Shown: positions 21,842 to 32,500, numbered from the stretch's first letter. The stretch is DNA of 44,605 nt from Bacteroidales bacterium (GCA_017443465.1 JAFRXO010000057.1:1-44605), one strand, 5' to 3'. Notes: generated by a model not told the origin, from the letters alone. Made by a program: numbers and translations.

Positions 21842-23350
21842 TCAATAACCCGGATTCTGGGTAAGCTTCGGATTGAGGGCAAGGACGTCGGCAGAAATAG
21901 GGAAAAGATTCGTATATCCGGAATCCTCGCCGGGTAGAGAAGGCCTGAAAGACCAATCCTTCCCATACTTCCCGAACCGGATAAGGTCCTGACGGCGAAG
22001 ACCTTCCCAAGCAAATTCCCTGAGACGCTCTTCCAGAAGCATGTCATATGTAAGTCCTTCGAATTCATCGGCGCCTGCCCTCGCTCTCACCTTGTTGACA
22101 TACTTCAGGGCCAGGTCGGCTTTATCATTATGAAGGAGAGATTCAGCTTTCATCAGGAGTACGTCGGCATACCGGAACAGGACCCAGTCGTTGTCCATAA
22201 GCTTGCCATCTTTCATAGCGCTCGGATCCAATTCATATTTTTTCATCCTCGCGCCTGCGACTTTCTCATCCGGAGATCCTGTCACATCAAGCGCCACTGA
22301 CCAGGGCTTGTATTCCAGGTCAATCGGGTTCCCGTCCAGGTCATATGGCACGCCTCCCCAGTAATTTACGTTAAAGCGAGGGTCCTCTTTTTCCGTGCCG
22401 AATCCATTCGCCTCCAGGACCTCCAAAGTTGCAGAGGATCCGTTCTCCCCGGTAAACCCGCATGCAGCGGCATGATTGTAATGCCGGGAACGGAAGAGAT
22501 ACTGGTTCTGCGCGCTGAAAAGATGCTTGTCCATGGGAATGGTAAAGATATTCTCGATGGAACTCTCATTGTAAACGGCGAAGTTGGCAGCATAGTCGGG
22601 CTCAAGGTCATAGCCGCAGGAAGAGATCAGGTCACAGTATTCAATCACCTTGTCATAATATGGCTTGCCGACATATACCGGAGCATTGAGATACAGTTTT
22701 GCCAGAAGGAACCATGCGACGGGACGTGTCACCCTTCCGTACCATGTACCCGGACGGTTGCTCCGTTCCAGGGGCAGGTCTCCGGCCACATCTTCCAGCT
22801 CATCCACCACGAAGCGGAAGACCTCTGCACGCTCGGATTGTTCAACCTGCGCCATGGCAATGTCCGGAGAAGTGACAATGGGGACCCTGCCGTACATATC
22901 AAGCAGATAATAATAATACAGAGCCCGCACGGCACGGGCTTCCTGCTGCCAATCGTATTTTCCGGACAAGTCGACAATAGACTGGTTGGCCATTACAATC
23001 ACCTTGTAAAGATAGTTCCAGGCATCTTTGACAGGAGCTTCCACCACTTCCCAGCTGTGGAGATACAAACGCTGCCAGAGGCCCCCGTCATACCAGTCGC
23101 CGCCTCGAGTGGGAAGGACGGCCTCATCAGTAGTGAATGTATTCAGGTCATACACTCCGCCATATGTCCCGGCCAGTCCCTGCCCGGCTTCGCTGCCGCC
23201 GATCATGCCGTAGAGGTTTCCCAGAGTGTTCAGGTAAAGGTTAGCTTCTGAAGTGACCACCTCCTCCCGGGTTTTCTGGCCAAGGGGATCCTCATCCAGG
23301 AACGAGCATGCACTGAGCGCGAAAAGAAGTAATATGGATATCTTTCTCAT
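21842..23350 (-). CDS. SusD/RagB-family nutrient-binding lipoprotein
   Basis: A 502-residue surface lipoprotein (MRKISILLLFALSAC, Cys 15) with the SusD start CSFLDEDPLGQKT. TPR-like helices carry LYKVIVMANQSIVDLSG and AVRALYYYYLLDMYGRVPIV, and the C-terminal part ends with YADVLLMKAESLLHN, YVNKVRARAG and LLEERLREFAWEGLRRQDLIRFGKY, the diagnostic SusD/RagB block. It forms the lid of the SusC transporter and binds glycan or peptide. The start ATG lies in CATATG, 5 bases after the SusC stop. Ligand cannot be predicted from sequence; the divergent GH50-like lipoprotein hints at a galactan-type polysaccharide, weakly. Confidence 0.95.
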   Translation of the reverse strand: MRKISILLLFALSACSFLDEDPLGQKTREEVVTSEANLYLNTLGNLYGMIGGSEAGQGLAGTYGGVYDLNTFTTDEAVLPTRGGDWYDGGLWQRLYLHSWEVVEAPVKDAWNYLYKVIVMANQSIVDLSGKYDWQQEARAVRALYYYYLLDMYGRVPIVTSPDIAMAQVEQSERAEVFRFVVDELEDVAGDLPLERSNRPGTWYGRVTRPVAWFLLAKLYLNAPVYVGKPYYDKVIEYCDLISSCGYDLEPDYAANFAVYNESSIENIFTIPMDKHLFSAQNQYLFRSRHYNHAAACGFTGENGSSATLEVLEANGFGTEKEDPRFNVNYWGGVPYDLDGNPIDLEYKPWSVALDVTGSPDEKVAGARMKKYELDPSAMKDGKLMDNDWVLFRYADVLLMKAESLLHNDKADLALKYVNKVRARAGADEFEGLTYDMLLEERLREFAWEGLRRQDLIRFGKYGKDWSFRPSLPGEDSGYTNLFPISADVLALNPKLTQNPGY

Positions 23351-23355
23351 ATGTC

Positions 23356-25971
23356 CTAGAATTGAATGCTGATGGCCATCGTGTAAGCACGATATACCGG
23401 ATAAGAGACCTTGTCATCCAATCCGAAAGTGCTGTCCACTATGGTAGAGTTTATCATGGGAGTGAGTCCGCTGTATGAGGTTATGGTCGCGACATTGTTG
23501 ACTGACAGCGACAGGCGCAGGTTACGCAGGACTTTCCTGATCGGGACATTCCACCCGATAGTGATATAATCAATGTTCACATAATCTCCCCTTTCAAGCC
23601 AGTAGTCCGTTACGGTCTGGTCTGATATGCGGTATCCAGGCGCCTCGGAAAGGACGTTATAATACGGCAATGATGCCATGTTCATATATGTAAGCGAACT
23701 TCCGTTGAAAATCTTGTGGCCGAATGCGCCGTTAACCTGCATCGAGACATCGAATGCCTTGTAACGGAAACTGATATTGGAACCCAGCATCGCCTTTGGA
23801 GTAGCCTGGCCGGCGATATAATTCTCACCGTCCGTTTCGTAATAATAGGTCCCGTCATCCGCCTGTTTCAGCCCGGTACAGTGAGGGAGGAAGAAAACGC
23901 CGAGAGGCTGTCCGACTATCTGATGTACGATGCAATTGTGCCCGCCATGGAAACCGGCTCCGTTCATGGAATTAATTACCTGCACATCAGGAGCTTCCAG
24001 GTATTCATCCCCCCACCATCCCGACAGGGAGATCAGCTTGTTCTGCTGGAATGACAGGTTCATGTTCACATTCAACTGCATATCCTTCGTCTGGAGCAAA
24101 GCGCTGCCCAGCCCCAGTTCCAGACCGCGGTTGGACATCTTTCCCAGATTAGCCATAAGCATACTGTAAGCAAAGGGAGGGACACTCACCTGATAATCAT
24201 ACAGCATATCCCTGGTAAGGGAATTATAATAATCCAAAGTGAACACTACCCTGTCATTCAGGAATGCCGATTCAATCCCGAAGTTGAATGAAGAACGGAC
24301 CTCCCATTTGAGATCGGGATTCGCATTTCTCTGGATACCGAATGTAGTAGCTGCATTACCCTCATAGCTTACCAGGCCGCTTGGCGCCACAAGCTGCAAT
24401 GAGTTGTAAGGGCCGAGCCCTCCTTGGTTACCTGAGAGTCCGTAGCCCACATTGAATTTCAGCTTAGACAGCCATTCCACATCTTTGAGGAATGCTTCAC
24501 TAGACGCAACCCAAGAAGCTGACACTGAGGGGAAAAAGCCTAAACGATGACTTTTACCGAACTTCGAAGAAGCATCAGCACGCAAGGTCGCAGCCAAGAT
24601 ATATTTGTTATCATATGAATAGCTTCCCGAAGCGAGGAATGACAGCATCCTGGCTATTTCCGAATATGACGCCGTACCCTCCCACGGGCGGTCGGAGCCG
24701 GCCTGAATGGCATCGAGACCGAATATGTCGGTAGTAAAACCGGTAGTGGTCACGTAAAAGCCTGAGGACTTGTTGGATTCAGCCTCTCCCATCAAACTGG
24801 TATTCAGGTGATGGACACCCCAGTCCTTTTTGTATTGCAGGGTAATGTTCCCGAGGAAATCCTGGAGGGAACTGCTTTCGCGATAAGCTTCTCCGTTTGA
24901 CCATATGATTGTCGGAAAATAATGTTCATTCCGGATATCATTGTAAGTGTAGGAGGAAAAAGCCGATAGTTCCAGGCCGTCAGCGAGAGGGGCGCTGGCA
25001 TTGAGATGGACATTGAAATGAGCGTTATTCGTCCTGTAGGTTTTCTCGAGAAGCGACACGGGATGGTTGATCTGGCTGGCCTCAGGAATCTGAATGTAGC
25101 TTCCGTCCGGCTCGGCCCTATCCCTGAAAGTAGGATTGAACGCGGCGGCAGAATAGAACAGCTGCTGCATATCATGCAGGTCGTCATTCCTCTGCAGGGA
25201 TGCGAAGACTCCAAGGTCAAAGCTAAGGAGATTGAAAGCCTTCTGGCCGACATCAAGTTTAAGGGAGTAATTCTGATAATTCTGGGTCTTTACGACTGCC
25301 CTGTGGTCCAGGACCCCGAGAGATGCACGGTAATGGCTGTTATCGGTTCCGCCTCCGAAGGCGATGTGGTGATTCTGCACCCATCCGGTACGGATGATGG
25401 ATGACGGCATGTCCGAGTCGAATCCATGGTCCTCGAAAGAATAGCCATTGTCCTTATTCCATTTCCTGAAACCGTCAGCAGAAAGCATCTTCATGTTCTT
25501 GGACACAGCTTCGAATCCGGCTGTACCGTCATAACTGACGCTGAAGGCTCCGCCGCGACCGCGGGTAGTCGACACTTTGATGACTCCCGAAGCCCCGCGG
25601 GAACCATATTGTGCAGTCTCGGAAGCATCTTTCAGGATAGTAAAGCTGTCGATGTCCCCGGGATATAGGGAGCCCAGTGTCGAGAGGTCGCTGACTACTC
25701 CGTCGATGATTACCAAAGGGTCATTGCCTCCGGTAAGAGAAGTAGTTCCGCGCACTCGGACGGCACTGAGCATCGCCGCCTGGTTGGCTCCGGATATGGT
25801 CACGCCCGCAGACTGGCCGCTGATAGCACCAAGGCCACTGGTCACAAGTCCCTTGTTCATCTGTTCCCGCGAAATGGTATGCTCCCCTGCAGTGGAGACT
25901 ACAGTAGTATCCGTCTGGGCCCCCAGGTAAAGCGGGAAGAAAAGCGATATAAGGATAAATGGTAATTTCAT
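23356..25971 (-). CDS. SusC/RagA-family TonB-linked outer-membrane transporter, short form
   Basis: An 871-residue outer-membrane transporter: signal peptide about 1-18 (ISLFFPLYLGAQ), plug domain about 30-140 with ISREQMNKGLVTSGLGAISGQ, VRVRGTTSLTGGNDPLVIIDG and SFTILKDASETAQYGSRGA, then the SusC barrel to a C-terminal strand ending ISIQF. Typical SusC proteins are 1,000 residues or more and start with a carboxypeptidase-regulatory-like domain; that domain is absent, as only about 20 residues separate the leader from the plug. The ATG at 25969-25971 (in a CATATG) is chosen over an extended start at 25998 because it places the signal peptide at the N-terminus. It pairs with SusD downstream. 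Confidence 0.94.
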   Translation of the reverse strand: MKLPFILISLFFPLYLGAQTDTTVVSTAGEHTISREQMNKGLVTSGLGAISGQSAGVTISGANQAAMLSAVRVRGTTSLTGGNDPLVIIDGVVSDLSTLGSLYPGDIDSFTILKDASETAQYGSRGASGVIKVSTTRGRGGAFSVSYDGTAGFEAVSKNMKMLSADGFRKWNKDNGYSFEDHGFDSDMPSSIIRTGWVQNHHIAFGGGTDNSHYRASLGVLDHRAVVKTQNYQNYSLKLDVGQKAFNLLSFDLGVFASLQRNDDLHDMQQLFYSAAAFNPTFRDRAEPDGSYIQIPEASQINHPVSLLEKTYRTNNAHFNVHLNASAPLADGLELSAFSSYTYNDIRNEHYFPTIIWSNGEAYRESSSLQDFLGNITLQYKKDWGVHHLNTSLMGEAESNKSSGFYVTTTGFTTDIFGLDAIQAGSDRPWEGTASYSEIARMLSFLASGSYSYDNKYILAATLRADASSKFGKSHRLGFFPSVSASWVASSEAFLKDVEWLSKLKFNVGYGLSGNQGGLGPYNSLQLVAPSGLVSYEGNAATTFGIQRNANPDLKWEVRSSFNFGIESAFLNDRVVFTLDYYNSLTRDMLYDYQVSVPPFAYSMLMANLGKMSNRGLELGLGSALLQTKDMQLNVNMNLSFQQNKLISLSGWWGDEYLEAPDVQVINSMNGAGFHGGHNCIVHQIVGQPLGVFFLPHCTGLKQADDGTYYYETDGENYIAGQATPKAMLGSNISFRYKAFDVSMQVNGAFGHKIFNGSSLTYMNMASLPYYNVLSEAPGYRISDQTVTDYWLERGDYVNIDYITIGWNVPIRKVLRNLRLSLSVNNVATITSYSGLTPMINSTIVDSTFGLDDKVSYPVYRAYTMAISIQF

Positions 25972-26064
25972 ATGCGTAAAGTTAATAATTATTGTCAAAT
26001 TCAGACATAATTCTTACCTTCGGTCATTACCCGTGAATTTGTCACAATCAAAAGAATACGTACC

Positions 26065-27984
26065 ATGAAACGCCTTATCTTCGCAGTATCCTGCATTCTC
26101 CTTCTGCTGTCCGGATGTACCCAAAAGAGCGCCAGGTTCACCTTCGACGGCTCCAAGGAGGTGTCCGGAACCAAGTTCGCCCTGAAGGACATCAATCCGG
26201 ATCTGCCCGCCGACTGGGACGACTACAATTTCGTAGTACTCGAGTACAAGATCGGCACCTCCCAGCGCTTCCAACTCGGTTTTACGACCGACTGGGGCTA
26301 CAATGAGCTACGTATCATGTGCTACGTACCGAATGCATGGAACAGGCTTGCCATTCCGCTGAAATACTTCACCGAGCTCCCCGATCCGGCCCATGACCTT
26401 GCCGCCACCTTCAACCACGCCCGCTACACCGGCTGGATCAACCTTGGTGGCAAGCGAGGTCCTATGCACGGAGTCGATTCCGTAGGAGTACGTATCCGCA
26501 GGGCGATAGGCCAGCCCTCGATCGAGATCCGAAACATCGAACTGGCCGTCGAAGATCCAGGTGACCTCTACATGGAGAAGACTCCTGCATATGATGAGTT
26601 CGGACAGTCCATGCTTGTCGACTGGCCGGGCAAAGCCCGCTCCCTTGCGGACCTGGAGGCCGATTGGAGGGCAGAAGAAGCCGAAGCTGTAACTACCGAT
26701 GCCTATAATTATTCCAAATTCGGCGGCTACAGGCAGAAACAGGTCAAGGCAACGGGTTTCTTCCGTACAGAGAAGATTGACGGACGCTGGTGGCTTGTCG
26801 ATCCTGAAGGATATCTTTTCCTGTCAGTAGGGATTGACTGCGTCAATTACGGCGGTGGCGGAGGCGTAAGGGACTATGACAAACGCCAGAACATGTACAA
26901 GGAGATCCCATCAGGCGAAGTCTTGGAAATCCTCTCCGGCCGTCCGAATCTGGGCATGTGGAACCAGTACCGGCGCTATGGAAAGGATTTCCGCGAGAAG
27001 GCCCGTGAAATGGTCATAAAACGTATGGACAAATGGGGGCTCAACACGATAGCAAACTGGTCAAGCAGAGAAATTTCCAGCATGAACCGCAAGGCATTCA
27101 TCCTCCAGCTCGGAGGGCTCGGGATGGAACGGGAGCTGATGGGACTTTGCGATGTTTACCGCCCGGACTACATCCAGAGCCTCGAGAAGAGCATATCCTC
27201 CACAGTCCAGCGCAACCTCGACAACCCGTGGCTGATCGGTTATTTCGTTGCCAACGAACCAGCATGGCTCAATGAGGAAGCCCGCCTCTGCCAGCTCATC
27301 CTAGACGGCCCCGATCGTCCGATCCAGAAAGAGCTCAAAGCTTACCTCGCAAAGAACGGTGACACCAAAGCCAGCCGCCGCTCATTCATTATCAGGAGTT
27401 TCGACATATTCCTCCACGATGTAAACCGCATATTGAAAAAATATGATCCGAACCACCTGAACATGGGAATCCGCTTCGGGGATCCTGACGGTGTCGGAGA
27501 AGATATCCTGAAAGCCTGCGCTACTTCGTTCGACGTATTCAGTTTCAACTGCTATATGGAAGCTCCGCTCAAGTCCATGATGGACCGTGCGATGGAGATA
27601 ATGGACCTCCCTATGATCATAGGCGAATACCATTTCGGCACAGTCGACCACGGGCTTGCCCAGTCCCTTTGGCAGGTAGAGGACCAGCAGCAGAGAGGGG
27701 TCGCTTACCGCTACTACACGGAGAACGCATATGCCCATCCGGCCCTTGTCGGCACCGGATATTTCCAATGGTGCGACCAGGATATGACAGGACGAGGTGA
27801 CGGAGAGAACTACAACTGCGGCCTGATCGATGTCACCGACTGCCCGTACAAGGAACAGGTCGAGGCGATGATGGAGACTGCGAAAGTGCTCTTCGACGTC
27901 CACTCAGGCAACAAAGCCCCATATTCGGAGCGTGCACGCAACACGCGCGGACACGGTGGAGTACCGGACCTGTGGAACGAATAA
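26065..27984 (+). CDS. GH50-like (clan GH-A) glycoside hydrolase lipoprotein
   Basis: A 639-residue lipoprotein (FAVSCILLLLSGC, Cys 18). An N-terminal beta-sandwich (about 25-170) precedes a TIM barrel (about 225-615). The entry GFFRTEKIDGRWWLVDPEGY with FLSVGIDCV is characteristic of the agarase-like GH50 group and relatives. Candidate catalytic residues are Glu398 in YFVANEPAW (acid/base) and Glu521 in PMIIGEYHFGT (nucleophile), the clan GH-A arrangement. GH50 members are beta-agarases or related beta-galactan-active enzymes, but similar proteins in gut bacteria are uncharacterised, so the substrate is open. It is divergent from the SusC/SusD operon across 93 bases and is likely part of the same utilisation locus. 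Confidence 0.75.
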   Translation: MKRLIFAVSCILLLLSGCTQKSARFTFDGSKEVSGTKFALKDINPDLPADWDDYNFVVLEYKIGTSQRFQLGFTTDWGYNELRIMCYVPNAWNRLAIPLKYFTELPDPAHDLAATFNHARYTGWINLGGKRGPMHGVDSVGVRIRRAIGQPSIEIRNIELAVEDPGDLYMEKTPAYDEFGQSMLVDWPGKARSLADLEADWRAEEAEAVTTDAYNYSKFGGYRQKQVKATGFFRTEKIDGRWWLVDPEGYLFLSVGIDCVNYGGGGGVRDYDKRQNMYKEIPSGEVLEILSGRPNLGMWNQYRRYGKDFREKAREMVIKRMDKWGLNTIANWSSREISSMNRKAFILQLGGLGMERELMGLCDVYRPDYIQSLEKSISSTVQRNLDNPWLIGYFVANEPAWLNEEARLCQLILDGPDRPIQKELKAYLAKNGDTKASRRSFIIRSFDIFLHDVNRILKKYDPNHLNMGIRFGDPDGVGEDILKACATSFDVFSFNCYMEAPLKSMMDRAMEIMDLPMIIGEYHFGTVDHGLAQSLWQVEDQQQRGVAYRYYTENAYAHPALVGTGYFQWCDQDMTGRGDGENYNCGLIDVTDCPYKEQVEAMMETAKVLFDVHSGNKAPYSERARNTRGHGGVPDLWNE

Positions 27985-27995
27985 AAAGATTGTAT

Positions 27996-28003
27996 TATCT
28001 TTG
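27996..28003 (+). promoter_or_regulatory. -7 promoter element of the metal-efflux operon
   Basis: TATCTTTG, an exact TAnnTTTG, lies 8 bases before the ATG at 28012 and 11 bases after the GH50-like stop. It implies a very short leader for the histidine-rich gene. Confidence 0.5.
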
Positions 28004-28011
28004 TAATCCAT

Positions 28012-28383
28012 ATGGACTGGACACGACATAGAGGATGGATCAAAAACGGATTATCGATGCTTTGCATCGCCTTTTTCCTGTTCAGCTATGTCAATGCCAC
28101 TATGTTCTGGCACGGCCACGTCATTTACGGCCATTGGATATACCACTCACACATCTCAAGTGCCGCCCACCGTTCCGCCCCTGACGAGAATCCCCACACT
28201 CCTGCGGAATTGCAGTTGATCCAGGTCACGGACATGGTTTCCTGCACGGATGAGGTTATTCCATCTTTCCACCTGGAGCCTGATTTCCAGATAATTGAAA
28301 CCATATGTACCGAACCGGTTCAGCTGACCGTAATCCGTTCATATGATTTTATTTCCAGACGGGGACCTCCCGAACTTGTCTGA
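28012..28383 (+). CDS. Small histidine-rich membrane-anchored protein of the efflux operon
   Basis: A 123-residue protein with an N-terminal hydrophobic segment (about 13-32; NGLSMLCIAFFLFSYVNA) acting as signal anchor or signal peptide, followed directly by a His-rich stretch MFWHGHVIYGHWIYHSHISS. The C-terminus ends in an Arg-Gly-Pro-Pro motif (RRGPPELV). Small proteins with a leader, a TH-H--HSHP-like stretch and an (R)xPP ending precede CusB/CusA-type genes in many Bacteroidota; I recognise the type but not a named family. The histidines could bind the exported metal in the periplasm, which is inference. It begins in a CATATG, 8 bases after a -7 element, and is followed by a tetraloop hairpin and the adaptor gene. 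Confidence 0.72.
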   Translation: MDWTRHRGWIKNGLSMLCIAFFLFSYVNATMFWHGHVIYGHWIYHSHISSAAHRSAPDENPHTPAELQLIQVTDMVSCTDEVIPSFHLEPDFQIIETICTEPVQLTVIRSYDFISRRGPPELV

Positions 28384-28391
28384 CCGGAATA

Positions 28392-28411
28392 CCGGGCTCG
28401 TGAGAGTCCGG
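28392..28411 (+). other. GNRA-tetraloop hairpin between the His-rich and adaptor genes
   Basis: CCGGGCTC (28392-28399), the loop GTGA (28400-28403) and GAGTCCGG (28404-28411) make an 8-bp stem with one G-U pair and a GNRA tetraloop. It starts 9 bases after the histidine-rich stop and has no T-tract. It could mark an mRNA processing or attenuation point that sets the ratio of the small protein to the pump. Confidence 0.5.
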
Positions 28412-28442
28412 GCATCAATCGTCAAACAAGTTTATAATCCCC

Positions 28443-29549
28443 ATGAAATACAAATATATAGTTCTGACGCTGCTCGTATCAGCGCTTTTCGGGTGTAATA
28501 CCCACCGCCAATCAGATAATAATGAATCGACCGCCGGTTTCCAGACCACAGGAAACAGCGTCCGGATAACTCCGGGTTCCCCTATCTCAACCAAGCTGAA
28601 ATTGCTTGAGGTTGAGCCCAGGTCAGTGGACTTCCAGCTCAGGACCACTGCTTCCGTAGGCCCAAAGTCAGGGAATATCGCCGAGATAGGCCTGCCTTTC
28701 GGAGGACGGGTCGTACGGTCATTCGTGCGGCTGGGTGACCCGGTACGACGCGGTCAGGTGCTCTTCGAAGTCAACTCTACCGATTACATGGAGGCTGTCA
28801 AAGAGTACCTCGAGAGCCGGAGCGCATCTGAGCTGGCCCAGATCAACCGCCAGCGAAAGGAATCCCTTCACCAGTCCGGAATGCTTTCGGACAGGGAGTG
28901 GGAAGAAATAAGCGCCGAGAGCCGGAACGCTGAAAATGCATATGAAATCGCCCGCCGGAGCCTGGCTCTTTTCAATGTCGATCCTGAATCTGTCCAGGCT
29001 GGGCAGCCTCTCCGTGTCGTATCCCCGATTTCAGGAAGGGTGGTCCGCAATGACCTGGTTATCGGCGGCTATCTCTCGGAAGAAGACGATGCTCCCGTTA
29101 CCGTAGCAGACCTCTCAACAGTCTGGGTAACCGCGAATGTAAAGGCATCTCAGGTTTCCGGCCTGTTCCCCGGACAGAGCGTAAATGTGGAAATCGACCC
29201 GGAGCACCAGGTAAATGGAAAAATCTTCTACGTAGGAGACTTGCTTGACGAGAAGACCCGTACTCTTCCGGTAGTCATCGAATGTATCAATAACGGACGC
29301 ATGCTGAAACCCGGCATGTTCGTTTCCGCAGTATTCGACCGCCGCACGGAATCAATGCTGGCGGTCCCCTCTTCCGCCATCTTCCAGGGAGAGGAAGGAA
29401 AGTTCGTATATGTACAGGACTCCCCCGACAGTTTCAAGAAGGTGGCTGTGCGTGTCGAGAGCCTCGATAAGGGCCTTCAACGCGTAATATCAGGTCTTTC
29501 CGGAGGAGAGACCATCATTGCTGACGGCGGCATCTATCTGAGCGAGTAG
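28443..29549 (+). CDS. RND efflux periplasmic adaptor subunit (CusB/CzcB-like)
   Basis: A 368-residue periplasmic lipoprotein (MKYKYIVLTLLVSALFGC, Cys 18) of the HlyD/CusB membrane-fusion family. It has the barrel-sandwich/lipoyl half-motifs (IGLPFGGRVVRSFVRLGDPVRRGQVLFEV, then RVVSPISGRVVRNDLVIGGYL), a short helical hairpin between them (about 120-180), and a beta-barrel (VTVADLSTVWVTANV, GQSVNVEIDPEHQVNGKI). It joins the inner-membrane pump to the outer-membrane channel. The short hairpin and the order adaptor-pump-channel are typical of heavy-metal efflux. It ends 4 bases before the pump gene. Confidence 0.92.
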   Translation: MKYKYIVLTLLVSALFGCNTHRQSDNNESTAGFQTTGNSVRITPGSPISTKLKLLEVEPRSVDFQLRTTASVGPKSGNIAEIGLPFGGRVVRSFVRLGDPVRRGQVLFEVNSTDYMEAVKEYLESRSASELAQINRQRKESLHQSGMLSDREWEEISAESRNAENAYEIARRSLALFNVDPESVQAGQPLRVVSPISGRVVRNDLVIGGYLSEEDDAPVTVADLSTVWVTANVKASQVSGLFPGQSVNVEIDPEHQVNGKIFYVGDLLDEKTRTLPVVIECINNGRMLKPGMFVSAVFDRRTESMLAVPSSAIFQGEEGKFVYVQDSPDSFKKVAVRVESLDKGLQRVISGLSGGETIIADGGIYLSE

Positions 29550-29553
29550 TACC

Positions 29554-32500
29554 ATGAAAGGCCTCATTACATTTGTTCTCAAAAGAAGAGGACTTATCGC
29601 CGTCATATATGTCGTCCTGGCGCTTTTCGGCTTCTACTCCTGGACGAGACTGTCTATCGACGCGTATCCGGATATCGCCGACGTGACAGTCCAGGTCGTC
29701 ACACAGGTGCCCGGGCTGGCCGCGGAAGAAGTTGAGCAGCAGATAACCATTCCCCTGGAAAGAGCGCTCAACGGCATCCCGTCGCTTGACATGATGCGAA
29801 GCAAAAATGCCTTCGGTCTGTCCATAATCGTCCTTGTCTTCCAGGATGGCACTGAAGATTACTGGGCACGGCAGCGGGTAAGTGAGTGCATAGGTGGAGT
29901 GGAACTTCCCTATGGAGCCGAGCCTGAGCTCAATCCGCTCACTTCTCCCACCGGTGAGATCTACCGGTATGTACTGGTAAGCAAAAACCACTCGCTCCGT
30001 GAACTGACGGATATCAACAAATGGACGGTGATACCTGCCCTTCAGCAGATCCAGGGAGTTGCTGCGGTAAGCAACTATGGAGGCCTGACAACCCAGTACC
30101 AGATTGAAATCGATCCACAGCGCCTAATAGAGTATGACTTGTCACTCTCTGATGTTGAGGAAGCTCTCGAAAACAACAATGCGAATGCTGGAGGCAGCAT
30201 GATAAGCGTCGGCGAGATCAGCTATGTCGTGCGTGGGGTAGGCCTGATCCAGGACCTGGAAGATATGGGCGGGATCGTCGTCAAGAACGAGGGAGGAATC
30301 CCGGTATTCCTGCGTGACCTGGGCGAACTCCGCTACGGGAATCTGGAACGGAAGGGCATTCTGGGCTACATAGATGACGAGATCTCATTTGGAGACGGTG
30401 TCGAAGGCATAATCCAGATGCTGCGCTACCAGAATCCATCCGAAGTGCTTGCAAAAGTGCACAAGGTAGTTGACGAACTCAACAGGGAAGGCTTGCCGGA
30501 GGGGGTGGAAATCCGCACTTTCATGGACCGCACGAACCTGGTGAACACTACCCTGAGCACTGTTGAGCACACCTTGTTCTTCGGAATGCTCCTGGTCATC
30601 GGTATCCTCCTGATATTCCTCGGGAGCCTCAAGAGCGCCCTGGTCGTAGCCGCTACCATTCCGATCTCCCTCCTGATCGCCTTCATCCTGATGCACCTGA
30701 CCGGCATCCCTGCCAACCTGCTCAGCCTGGGGGCCATAGACTTCGGAATCCTGGTGGACGGTGCCATAGTGATGACAGAAACCATCCTGAAACTCAGGGA
30801 GGAAGATCCGTCAAAACCACTTCACGGCAAGGAGACACTTGGCCGTGTCATAGAAGTAGCAAAGCCCATATTCTTCGCCACTCTCATCATCATTGTGGCA
30901 TATATGCCATTGTTCGCATTCGAACGAATCGAGAAGAAACTCTTCACCCCGATGGCTTTCACGGTGGGATATGCCCTCGCAGGTGCACTTTCGGTGGCTT
31001 TGCTCCTTATCCCCGGACTCGCCTACTCCATCTACCGCAGGCCACAGAAAGTCTATTACAACAAGACCCTGGAGCGCATGAACTCGGCTTACAGGAAACA
31101 GACAGACTCTCTGATAGACACTCCGAAGAAGATATTTACCGGCATCGCAGTCGTCCTGGCGGCCGTGATTGTGATGATAATCACTGTCGGGAAGGACTTC
31201 CTCCCCAATCTCGACGAAGGAGGCATATGGATCCAGGTCCAGACTCCTCCGGGTATCTCGCTTGAGAAATCGACTGCGATGGCAGATGAACTGAGAACTA
31301 AACTCAAGGGGTTCGAGGAAGTAACATATGTAATGACCCAGGTGGGCCGCGATGACGAAGGAGCAGAAGCATTTACTTCCTCACACATAGAAGTTTGCGT
31401 AGGACTGAAACCATATTCAAAGTGGAAAAGGGGCAAGGACAAAGAAGACCTGGTCTCCCAGATGGCCGATACGATAGCCCTGATGCCGGGATACAGCGTC
31501 GGTTTCTCCCAGCCCATCATCGATATGGTGATGGACCAGATAGCAGGCTCCCACAGCGACCTGGCAATGAAAGTATATGGCGAAGACCTGGCTGAAGACC
31601 GCCGTATCGCTGAAGAAGTCCAGAGGATTATCTCCGGTATTTCCGGTGCGACTGACGTAGTGATCGATCAGGAGCCTCCCCTGCCACAGCTCCAGATCAC
31701 CACCGACCGCGAGAAAATCGCATATTATGGGGTAAACATCGCCGATGTCGCACAACTCATCGAGACGGCCATAGGCGGACGTGCTGTCTCCCAGGTATAT
31801 ATCGGCAACAGGGTCTATGACGTAATCTGCCGCTTCAGGGAAGATGTGCGCGACACACCTGAAAAGATAGCCGCATTGACTTTAACCGCTGCAGACGGCT
31901 CACGGATCCCGCTTTCCGCCGTCGCTGAAGTCACCACGAAATTGGGAGCCAGTTCCATCTCCCGTGAAATGGCCAAGCGTCACCTCACAGTCCGTGTGAA
32001 CCTGCGCGGCAAGGACCTGACTACTTTCCTTAATGAAGCGGATGCACTGATCCGTGATCAGGTGAAATACGACCACACCAGTTACACCCTCAAATGGGAT
32101 GGCCAGTTCGAGAACCAGCGCCGCGCATATACCAGGCTGGCCCTGATCATTCCTTTCGTCCTGGCTATAATGTTCATCCTCCTTTACGGAGCGTTCCGCG
32201 ATTTCCGCCAGGCCGGTCTGCTCATAGTCCTTCTGCCCCTGGCCCTTTTCGGAGGCCTGTTGGCACTCAATGTCCGGGGAATGACCTTCAACGTCTCCTC
32301 AGCTATCGGATTCATCGCTCTCTTTGGATTGACGATACAGAACGGAGTGATCATGATTTCACACATCAACCATCTGAGGCAACGTGGAATGCAATTGCGC
32401 CAGGCAGTCATCGAAGGTGCATCCCACCGTCTGCGTCCAGTGCTGATGACAGCCACTGTCGCCATCCTCGGCCTGCTGCCAGCTTCCATGGTGACAGGAA

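Noticed and set aside
21802-22068. N-terminal extension of the PepSY-like frame into susD
   Set aside because: The extension lacks a leader and overlaps conserved SusD coding sequence, while an ATG at 21799-21801 begins a typical signal peptide.
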